The position numbers and the translations under genes are program-made. Positions 56,614 to 64,000 of a DNA stretch of 64,000 nt are shown piece after piece. The notes under the pieces were generated by a model. It saw only the letters and a list, made by a program, of their open reading frames with translations, ran no database searches and was not told where the DNA came from. How positions within the stretch are numbered: the stretch's first letter is position 1; each line of letters opens with the position of its first letter. Source of the DNA: Symsagittifera roscoffensis (Eukaryota > Xenacoelomorpha > Acoela > Convolutidae); assembly GCF_963678635.1 (NCBI RefSeq), contig NC_087068.1, positions 53,778,213 through 53,842,212 of the forward strand. The letters run 5' to 3'.

Positions 56614-57747
56614 TTCAAAAAACTATCAAAAATTGCTACCCAACAGTCACAAAGTCAGTCTTCACCGACATCATCCCAAGATAACCAAACACCACCTTCA
56701 ATTACTCAAAATCCTCAAACATCTACACGAATTTCTTTTCAAGACAATCCATACACTTTTGAAGAACGACATGCTCGTTTATCAGAACCACTAGAACCAG
56801 TTCAACGACAAGCACCTTTAAGCGAACCAACATATAACCTATACCCAACACTACCACAAGAACTAAATAGAATAAGAAATTCTAGTCAAAACCAAAATAC
56901 AGTCGAAATAAATAGACAAATTATACATCCTCGACGAAACAGAAATTTTCAAACTCCCCGAGTTCATTTTGATATACCTCAATCCCCATCACAAAACACT
57001 CCAGAAAACCCCATTGGTATATTACCAGAAACCCCTACACTTCTTTCACAACGTAGCACCTCAAGCCTACCATCAGATTACTTAGGTTCAACACCAACAT
57101 CTGAACAAATACGTGAAAATCCCTTTAACCCCCCAAACCAGGCATCACGACTACCATATTGGACAACACATTCATTTACACAAGGTGAATTAAATTTAGT
57201 CAATAATCCAATAGATATTTCTACGGATACAACAACATCCTCATCACTACCAGAAACATTATCACTACCATCAACACCATCAATAAGCCAGATTTCACCA
57301 CCACCTTTTAACTTAAATTTTCCAAATAATCTCGACGCCAGATATCGAGAACAATCATCAATAAATATTCCTTTAAGACTAGATTGGAATACATTTACAG
57401 CACCTCCACCACTATTTGGACAACATCAAGAAAGTAACCGCCTTCATAACTGGGCACTTAATAGATTACAATATCGCCAAGATATTCACAACGATATCCG
57501 TGATCACAATATTCAAATACTCCAACAAAACAGTTTACAATTAAAGTTTGAAATCACAGTTAAGTTAAATAATATTACCCAACATCCCTACCCATTAAAT
57601 CCACCTAACATAACAGCACAATCACTACCACCACCGTTTATAACTACTGAAGTAATATACAAATACGACAGATATACCAAAAACACAATTGGCTACATTA
57701 CATTTTATAATCCATACTCAGGATTATCATACACATGTATATTCTAA
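56614..57747 (+). CDS. Long frame without ATG (377 codons), giant element
   Basis: Open from the stop pair at 56608-56613 to TAA at 57745-57747, and it contains no in-frame ATG. The N-terminal two thirds are Pro/Ser/Thr/Gln/Asn-rich. The C-terminal 120 residues look folded, with beta-like segments and many Tyr. Such a length without stops in AT-rich DNA implies selection. Entry by splicing is the simplest idea: acceptor-like sites are TACCCAACAG ending at 56646 and TTTCTTTTCAAG ending at 56743. The second fits in phase with a donor in the Gag start at 47389. The last 13 bases overlap the envelope start. Confidence 0.65.
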   Translation, partial: FKKLSKIATQQSQSQSSPTSSQDNQTPPSITQNPQTSTRISFQDNPYTFEERHARLSEPLEPVQRQAPLSEPTYNLYPTLPQELNRIRNSSQNQNTVEINRQIIHPRRNRNFQTPRVHFDIPQSPSQNTPENPIGILPETPTLLSQRSTSSLPSDYLGSTPTSEQIRENPFNPPNQASRLPYWTTHSFTQGELNLVNNPIDISTDTTTSSSLPETLSLPSTPSISQISPPPFNLNFPNNLDARYREQSSINIPLRLDWNTFTAPPPLFGQHQESNRLHNWALNRLQYRQDIHNDIRDHNIQILQQNSLQLKFEITVKLNNITQHPYPLNPPNITAQSLPPPFITTEVIYKYDRYTKNTIGYITFYNPYSGLSYTCIF

Positions 57748-59123
57748 AATTATTAATTTTTCTCCAACTCCTTTTTCTAGTAATCTCAAATCAAAACATA
57801 AACCCTTCCCCTCGTACAGGACCACAAGATTTATTAGTAACACATTACGATTGTGAAGAAAATGAACAAAAAACACTACATAAATATGCAATAAATCAAG
57901 TATCACAATGTGAAACAGAACCACAAGCTATAGAAACCACAGATGTAATAGCAACACTCTATTCAAAAGCCCGAGCAACAACAGTTACAGGTTATAAATT
58001 CACAGCAACATTTTCCGAAAAGAAAGTACATTGTTCACAAGTCTCGAACGGAAACAAAAACCGACTTGACCATGAATCATTCTATCAAAGTAATATAGAA
58101 CGTCTTTTACATCTCAATCCCGACGATTGTAAAAATGAATTACTTAGACTAAACATCACACGAAATAAAAACTCCCAAAGAAAGTTAGTTAATTTTCAAG
58201 TTTTTCCAGACTCTGTACATCAATCACAACTTGAAAGACACCAAGGACATATAAAACTAGACGAAAAATACCCGTATAACGGCGCACACGGACGATTAAC
58301 CTATGACCTACACGATAAACATTGGATACCACACATTGGTATAAATGACCCATCAAACTGCAAAGCAGACACAAAAAATAAAGGATACCAAGAAATAATG
58401 TTTTTCGATTGGAAAATACAACTCGAAAAAATACAACTAACACGAGATTTATCAGATAATACAATGATCTATCAAGGAATCCGATTACCTTGTAAAAATG
58501 ATCAAGGTTATTGCGACCCTACAACGAGAACGCAAGCAACAATTGTTTGGTTCCCCGAAGATACATGTACAACATTTCAAGTAGCAAAAATACACGCTCG
58601 CATGATAAAATTTCACGAAAAATATTTTATACAATCAATTCCATATGAACAAGTCCATCCATCACGAAAACTAAGTTCTAATTTTAGAAACATAGACAAT
58701 ATAGAAAATAAATTGACACGTTTTCAAATATATCAAGAAACAGAACTTGCATGTAAATACAGGAATCCACTTCACAGAACACAATACTCTGAAATATTAG
58801 TTGAATACGAAAAAGGATTCGACATGACCACTGGAAAAGTAAAAATCGACCCATATGCCACAGGTCATCCTCTAAACGAAGGAACATCCTATATACCAGT
58901 TAATTTTGAAAAAAGCAACGGACAACCTGGTGGACATCTAAAACCCCTTGACACCAGAAGCACACGCTTACAAGAATTATCACTAATGAATACTACATAT
59001 TTCGGTAATATCCACTATGATATTCATTTAGATATGAAACTAGATTATACAATTAGCCGAATTTTTCAAGAAATGTCACTCTCCGAATTAGAAACACTAC
59101 ACCAACTATGCGAAAGGAAATAG
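57735..59123 (+). CDS. env: Envelope-like glycoprotein, N-terminal frame (462 aa), giant element
   Basis: ATG start with a clear signal peptide (about residues 1-20, Leu/Ile/Phe-rich core). The mature part begins with a Tyr-Asp-Cys motif and carries spaced cysteines and Asn-x-Ser/Thr sites such as Asn-Ile-Thr. The pattern reminds me of glycoproteins of chuvirus-like negative-strand RNA viruses, a known source of envelope genes in some animal retroelements. This is an impression, not a search result. The frame ends at TAG while a second frame, which supplies the rest of the ectodomain and the membrane anchor, has already opened. Confidence 0.7.
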   Translation: MYILKLLIFLQLLFLVISNQNINPSPRTGPQDLLVTHYDCEENEQKTLHKYAINQVSQCETEPQAIETTDVIATLYSKARATTVTGYKFTATFSEKKVHCSQVSNGNKNRLDHESFYQSNIERLLHLNPDDCKNELLRLNITRNKNSQRKLVNFQVFPDSVHQSQLERHQGHIKLDEKYPYNGAHGRLTYDLHDKHWIPHIGINDPSNCKADTKNKGYQEIMFFDWKIQLEKIQLTRDLSDNTMIYQGIRLPCKNDQGYCDPTTRTQATIVWFPEDTCTTFQVAKIHARMIKFHEKYFIQSIPYEQVHPSRKLSSNFRNIDNIENKLTRFQIYQETELACKYRNPLHRTQYSEILVEYEKGFDMTTGKVKIDPYATGHPLNEGTSYIPVNFEKSNGQPGGHLKPLDTRSTRLQELSLMNTTYFGNIHYDIHLDMKLDYTISRIFQEMSLSELETLHQLCERK

Positions 59124-60279
59124 ATCAAATTTTTTAGACTATGAAGGAAACATTTTATGGTTTTATACTTGTACTAAAAAAATATCACCACTATACGTTT
59201 TTGAAGATAAAAGATGTTATAGAAGAATCCCTATCTTTTATAAGAATAAAGTACATTTCGTGGATACACTTTCACGAAGAACCTATTTCTGGGATACCGC
59301 AGTCCCATGTGGATCAGAAAACAGCCACAATGTAGTACAACTAAACCCTGATGAAAATAAATATTATCTTCTCACTCCATATCCCACATTAATGCAATCA
59401 CTCAAAAAATTTTCACCAGAAAGCATTCGCGCTATTGCTCGAAACCCAAATATAGACTTACAATCAATAGGAATCTATTCAAAATCAGATATTCAACATC
59501 ACATTAGAACACAACAATTCCAAGAATTATTAACACAAATGGACACTATACAAAGACAATCAATAGACCAAAATTTACGCAAACTTGCAGAAACCGCAGG
59601 ATTTGCCGATATCTACACGCAAGACTATAGCGGATATTTTAAAGACATTAAAGATTATATATATCTAAACGGTGAAAAATACCGTCCCCAAGATATATCA
59701 CCAATTAACATTTTTAGCTTTGTTACACTCAAAAATGAGATCCTCGATTTTCTAGGATGGCCCTACTACATCTTAGAAAAATTGACTATTTTATACGCAA
59801 TGTTTAACTTTATTGGATTTCTTTTCTCACTTTTAAAAGGAATCTACAACACATGTGCTATACACACACAAGTCAATCGACAAGCAAGTGTAGCACGCAT
59901 ACTCTTTGCAGGATTTTTTGGAATCTTTTCTACATCTATAAACAAAATTCTTTTAGACGCACAAATAAAGGAATATAACACAAAAATAGCAACACGACAA
60001 AATACATACGACGAAGAACATAACAATGTAGACATAACGCCAACGGCACCACAATTACCACCCCTACCAAATAACCATCCACTATCCCTAGTCCCACGAA
60101 ATTTTCGAAATTTAGCCATCACACATAATCCAAATTTTCGACTCACCACATCACAAAGTCCCATTCAACATATAATGACACACCAGTCGCAAGATGATAA
60201 TACTTATGAACAAATAATTGAACAACCCCATACCACCGCTTTTCAGTCTCAAAATAATCATTTTTTTAACCCACGATGA
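59092..60279 (+). CDS. env: Envelope-like glycoprotein, C-terminal frame (395 codons), giant element
   Basis: Open from 59092, overlapping the first envelope frame by 32 bases in the +1 frame, without an early ATG. It contains further Cys residues, a helical region near 59400-59600, a hydrophobic anchor at about 59790-59850 (Phe-Ile-Gly-Phe-Leu-Phe-Ser-Leu-Leu) and a tail of about 140 residues rich in Asn, Gln and Pro. It only makes sense as the second half of the same glycoprotein. Either a recent frameshift has broken the gene or a +1 shift occurs at the stop. Its own stop TGA overlaps the next ATG. Confidence 0.7.
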   Translation, partial: KHYTNYAKGNRSNFLDYEGNILWFYTCTKKISPLYVFEDKRCYRRIPIFYKNKVHFVDTLSRRTYFWDTAVPCGSENSHNVVQLNPDENKYYLLTPYPTLMQSLKKFSPESIRAIARNPNIDLQSIGIYSKSDIQHHIRTQQFQELLTQMDTIQRQSIDQNLRKLAETAGFADIYTQDYSGYFKDIKDYIYLNGEKYRPQDISPINIFSFVTLKNEILDFLGWPYYILEKLTILYAMFNFIGFLFSLLKGIYNTCAIHTQVNRQASVARILFAGFFGIFSTSINKILLDAQIKEYNTKIATRQNTYDEEHNNVDITPTAPQLPPLPNNHPLSLVPRNFRNLAITHNPNFRLTTSQSPIQHIMTHQSQDDNTYEQIIEQPHTTAFQSQNNHFFNPR

Positions 60280-62081
60280 GCCGCCAACTTGGATCACTAC
60301 ACCGATCAAATTCCCACCCAACCAATCTTACCTCTCCAATCCCAATAATACCACTTTTTGCTTTTCCGCCACCCGATTTTCCATCTAGTAATGTAACATC
60401 AGGCATGAATTCCGACACTAATTCACACATCTCAGTTTTATATTCCATCTCACAACTCAATAACCCGAATATTGAAACCCCCGATGAATTTGCCGACTCA
60501 GAACCATCCCCATCCAATAATTTTCATAACTCTTCTAATTTTTCTCAACCCCCTTTTCAACCCATATTATCCAATAACCCTGACCCAATCACTCCCACAC
60601 CCTCTTATGCTTCCCAAGTTACCCCAACCTACTCCTCATACCATTCTGACCAATCATCTCATTCTCCAGACACCCCCCGAATCTCCCCAGAGCTAGATAA
60701 TTTTATTACCCTTCAACAACAACCCTACCACCTTAATACCCCAACCATAAACCAAATCTCCTCCACAATAAATTCATCCAACCCCCCTACCCCTACACCC
60801 TCTTCAAATTATACTGAATCATTAGCACCGTCATCCACATCAACTGAATCTTCACTCAACACTAATAGAGCTTACCGCACTTTTAAAAGAAAGTTCCCCA
60901 ACCATCCTTTCCCAGCAAAACCAGGAACAGCCCGTGAATACATCAACCACCCCAAGCATACTAACACAAAAGAATTTTTAGCCATCACCTTACCCTCATT
61001 CCCACAATACACCTTAAACACCCCCCACGACACTAACGAAACACGCAACTTTGTAGATGAATACGTTTTAATGCCCACTCTCTCTTGGACCTCATATTAT
61101 CATTTTACTAATCCTCTTTGCTTACCTTTATCTAACACTCACATCGATATAGAGCGAAATACGGACATGCTATATCGACTCACTACACCACTAACCGCTA
61201 GACAATTTACTTACGTTGGATATAAAAAATCACTAAAAACACACACTGCACCTAGAGCTAACGAATATACACTCGAATACTATGATCACAACATCATCAG
61301 AGCTAACCAAGATCAATTCTTAGACGACGATCGCTTCGCTAATCCACAAATTACCGAGAAATTTTTCATCAAGACACCATATATATTTACACTAAACATC
61401 TTCGACCGAAAGTTTGATCACATTATTTCAGAAGCACTAACAGACACACAAGCATACGAAAGTTTTAAAGAACGCTTCCAAATATTTTCACTAACCTTTC
61501 ATTTCCTTGCACCACACGAAAGAGATTTACACTGCTCACACGATATTATGTTGCGCACTAAACAAACCCACACATATAGTTATTATCGCTTCATCCAAAA
61601 TCACTTTGACCTACACACACCCTCTAGACAACCACACCATCGTTTTCAATTCATTAATTCCAAATACACTTCACCATTTTTCCTAAATTTCACATATTGC
61701 ATTAAAGATACTAACCTTCATGGTATTCTTCGCAATTATGATCCCATAACCCAAATGTACATCTTCTGTCCCATCACCAAGACCTTCAACGCCGAAGAAT
61801 CCCGACCCTTCCTTATCCCGCACGAGTTTGTACAACCTATAGAAATCCCAATTTTAGAATTCATCCACAACACTAAATTCAATCACAAATTATATAATCT
61901 AATCCAAAACACACCTTATGAGTTTGCAGTTGGCACTGAAGAACTAACCACTATTAAGGCACTTCAATTGCTTTGGCCACTGCTTCAGACTAAAAATATC
62001 ATCCGCATCTTAGCTAAACTACTAACAACTTCCGATCTCATCCACGACATCTTCCCCCACGGTTTTTTCCCCGACGACTAA
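60276..62081 (+). CDS. 601-aa protein of unknown family, giant element
   Basis: ATG at 60276 overlaps the envelope stop as ATGA, suggesting coupled translation. Residues 1-200 are Ser/Pro/Asn/Thr-rich and probably disordered. Residues 200-601 look globular, rich in His, Phe, Tyr and Leu with few Cys, and end in Phe-Phe-Pro-Asp-Asp. No signal peptide or membrane segment. I do not recognise it as Gag, Env, dUTPase, RNase, protease or a known accessory factor. Codons favour C more than the upstream genes do. The frame is intact. Confidence 0.75.
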   Translation: MSRQLGSLHRSNSHPTNLTSPIPIIPLFAFPPPDFPSSNVTSGMNSDTNSHISVLYSISQLNNPNIETPDEFADSEPSPSNNFHNSSNFSQPPFQPILSNNPDPITPTPSYASQVTPTYSSYHSDQSSHSPDTPRISPELDNFITLQQQPYHLNTPTINQISSTINSSNPPTPTPSSNYTESLAPSSTSTESSLNTNRAYRTFKRKFPNHPFPAKPGTAREYINHPKHTNTKEFLAITLPSFPQYTLNTPHDTNETRNFVDEYVLMPTLSWTSYYHFTNPLCLPLSNTHIDIERNTDMLYRLTTPLTARQFTYVGYKKSLKTHTAPRANEYTLEYYDHNIIRANQDQFLDDDRFANPQITEKFFIKTPYIFTLNIFDRKFDHIISEALTDTQAYESFKERFQIFSLTFHFLAPHERDLHCSHDIMLRTKQTHTYSYYRFIQNHFDLHTPSRQPHHRFQFINSKYTSPFFLNFTYCIKDTNLHGILRNYDPITQMYIFCPITKTFNAEESRPFLIPHEFVQPIEIPILEFIHNTKFNHKLYNLIQNTPYEFAVGTEELTTIKALQLLWPLLQTKNIIRILAKLLTTSDLIHDIFPHGFFPDD

Positions 62082-62084
62082 CAG

Positions 62085-62163
62085 GTAAGTATGAATTAAA
62101 TGAATATAACTAACTAATTGAAATATTAAAAAACTCACCATACTTTATCCATGTTTTTTTTAG
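62085..62163 (+). other. Probable intron in the 3' UTR of the giant element
   Basis: The donor CAG|GTAAGTATG is a full consensus and begins three bases after the TAA of the 601-aa frame. A TAACTAAT branch-like motif and a T8 tract ending in TAG (62161-62163) complete a 79-base intron. Confidence 0.6.
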
Positions 62164-63696
62164 ATTTTTAGCCTTCATCCGACAATAACCTACAAAAACC
62201 ACAAAAGACAAATAAAAATCGCAAATTTCATCAAACAGATTTCAAAAATTCTATTAATCTCTTACACTTATAAATTTATAAATTTAATACCAATGCAGTA
62301 AATTCATTTCTAAAATTTTCCCCACAAGCAGTAAATCTAATTATAATGAAAATTTGTAACTTAAAATTCCCCCATAATTAGCAGTAAATTTCCAAATTCT
62401 ATGCAGTAAATTAATAAAATGCAATTGCAGTACTAACCTTTTGATATTTTCATTCATTCGCACAGAAATTCTATCCACACTCGCACAGCTCGCCCACGAA
62501 GAATTGTTTAAAATAATGAATTTCAGTTTCAAGTTTTCACACTCAACAACTCTAACATATAATAACATGTTTCAAACCTTCCTTTAACCCGGTTGGAAAG
62601 GAATCATATACTAAACAAAACTAACCAACGCAGCTTACTAAATACCACAAATCATAGAATAACAGCATGACTAAGAAAAGGAAACCAACGGTACCCAAAC
62701 CGGATTAACCCAGTTTAAAACTGGATAATTTATTCTTTTGAAGACTATTATAAAGTCTAAGAAAGAAATAATAAAACACAAAAAAGTCGAAAGACAAACC
62801 CATACCACGAACAATTTGCTTTTTGGAAAAAGAACATAACCAACAAGACATAAGAAAAACCACAACAAACCCAACATAAAACGTTGTCACATAACAGGAC
62901 CCCTCACAAAAACCGCATGAAATCATACTCCCACTCCTGGCCTAACCCACCAGGAAGGACGTCCTGAGCATGCTCTATAGCCGGCCTAACCCACCGTGCT
63001 ACATCCACGCTTTGTGACCACACCTCTATTTTTAATAAGAGCTACTCAAGTGTGAGTAACTCTTCAAAATAACCGAACTAAAACAAAAAGTTTTTGTGAA
63101 AACAACTAACTAAAATCATAATTAAAAAATATTAAACTAATAAATGTTTTATAAAATGTAAATTACATTATGCAATACATAGATCAGAATACAACACCAA
63201 GGACGAACATCTAAAGACAAAACGACCCCACTACGCTCGAGAGAGAATGGCCAACCACAATCGATATGCCACTCACAATCACAACTCAAAGGATTTAGAG
63301 TACGACTTGACTTCGCAGAAAAGGACTTCATTGAACTAGACCAATGACCACCTCGATGTTCAAGTATACGTACAGATCCGAGTAACCAGGCATCCCCTCC
63401 ACGCACAATCTCCACGCCATTCCCAAACTAAGATCAGACACAAAAGAAGTTCTCCACGCAGAACAAAAAAACCTGACATAGCAAACCATTCTGAAATCAG
63501 ATTTGAGTTTGTTGCAAAGACTTAGTCGTTGTCACTAGAAGACACAACGTCTTATGTCTCTAACTCCAGCTTCCTGGAACTTCTTTAACAAAGAGGAAAC
63601 AGAAGAAATATGATGTTCGCCAAACACCAACGTCCATCATCCATCCTTCGAATTGCAGAAGAACCATTCTAAAAAACTCTGTAAAACCCGGATGGG
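62164..63696 (+). other. Long 3' non-coding region of the giant element
   Basis: No supported frame. It has repeated GCAGTAAAT motifs (about 62294, 62329, 62382, 62405), the palindrome CCAGTTTAAAACTGG near 62710, a doubled GGCCTAACCCACC near 62939 and 62984, and a strong hairpin at 63037-63064. The polypurine tract is presumably the GGATGGG just before the 3' LTR. Confidence 0.5.
63037..63064 (+). promoter_or_regulatory. Strong hairpin in the 3' UTR of the giant element
   Basis: Two 12-base arms (63037-63048 and 63053-63064) pair at 11 of 12 positions around the loop AGTG. It could be an RNA export or stability element; role unproven. Confidence 0.45.
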
Positions 63697-64000
63697 TGGA
63701 ACCTGATCTAAACTACATTTTATGATTGGATAATTTAGATATTTTACCAATGTAAAGTATTTAATATTAACCAATCATGATCCATCTAACTAACAACCCA
63801 CTTATTTGTAAGTGCTGAAGTTACTTGTAATTTCAGCACCAGAGAGATTTGAATTTAACTTAGAAATTAGTTGGACTCTCCCGAGCACTTCAGCAGCCGC
63901 AATAAACCAGTATACCCTAGATCTATTGAGCCTAGCAGAGACTAGTTAAACAACCTGAGACTAGATAGTATAAGAGTAAGATTAGGATCGGTATTAGACT
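63697..64000 (+). repeat. Giant element 3' LTR, truncated by the window end
   Basis: All 304 bases match 45263-45566. Contains AATAAA at 63901-63906. Confidence 0.9.

Larger units (their letters stand above)
45263..64000 (+). mobile_element. Giant LTR retroelement (about 18.8 kb), Ty3-like Pol with envelope and accessory genes; 3' LTR cut by window end
   Basis: The LTR starts at 45263 recur at 63697 with the 304 visible bases identical, so the insertion is recent. Internal DNA carries Gag-Pol, integrase, a split envelope-like protein and at least four unassigned frames, all on the + strand. Pol motif order (protease, RT, RNase H, integrase with GPY/F) is Ty3/Gypsy type. Typical Gypsy and retroviral elements are about 5-12 kb, so this is unusually large. 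The + strand is very rich in A and C and poor in G, distinct from the host DNA. It lies in an intron of gene 3. The right target duplication is outside the window. Confidence 0.9.

Noticed and set aside
59141-59335. 64-codon frame between the envelope halves
   Set aside because: Lies entirely inside the second envelope frame, which is open from 59092 and carries the envelope-like residues.

Overview
Host and overall character. The window is animal nuclear DNA: AT-rich, with long introns that begin GT and end AG, polyadenylation signals, three families of LTR retrotransposon including a BEL/Pao element (a metazoan-restricted group), foldback elements and satellite-like repeats. I cannot name the species. 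There is no sign of a prokaryote, CRISPR array or rRNA. Three host genes can be pieced together, all on the + strand. Their exon phases agree at nearly every junction, which is the main evidence for them.

Layout. 155-5586: end of a gene whose last two exons form a RING/U-box-like zinc domain, polyadenylation signal at 5989. 6.0-8.5 kb: repeat-rich intergenic DNA. 8508-16988: old minus-strand BEL/Pao element with a 5-bp target duplication, no reverse transcriptase, an internal 846-bp duplication and a satellite-like array in its leader. 17621-21602: 1,991-bp head-to-tail tandem duplication. 22517-29659: tentative gene 2, with a decayed minus-strand Gypsy element (22954-28131) in its first intron. 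29802-30663: foldback element. 32573-44687 and beyond: gene 3, with a second Gypsy element (36037-43182, perfect 5-bp target duplication, a few disabling mutations) in one intron. 45263-64000: giant LTR element in the next intron, cut by the window end.

Most interesting feature. The giant element has identical LTR ends 18,434 bp apart, so it is about 18.8 kb long and recently inserted. In order it encodes a small leader ORF, a basic 155-residue protein, a fused 2,162-residue Gag-protease-RT-RNase H protein, an integrase in a different frame, two tiny hydrophobic proteins, a 377-codon frame with no ATG, a two-part envelope-like glycoprotein with signal peptide and membrane anchor, and a 601-residue protein I do not recognise. 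Several neighbours are linked by ATGA start/stop overlaps, and a consensus intron begins three bases after the last stop codon. It looks like a complex, spliced, polycistronic, retrovirus-like element rather than an ordinary Gypsy element.

How the parts relate. The retroelements sit in introns or between genes and have expanded gene 2 and gene 3 greatly. The BEL/Pao element landed inside an older dispersed repeat. The giant element is the only one whose long ORFs are nearly all open.
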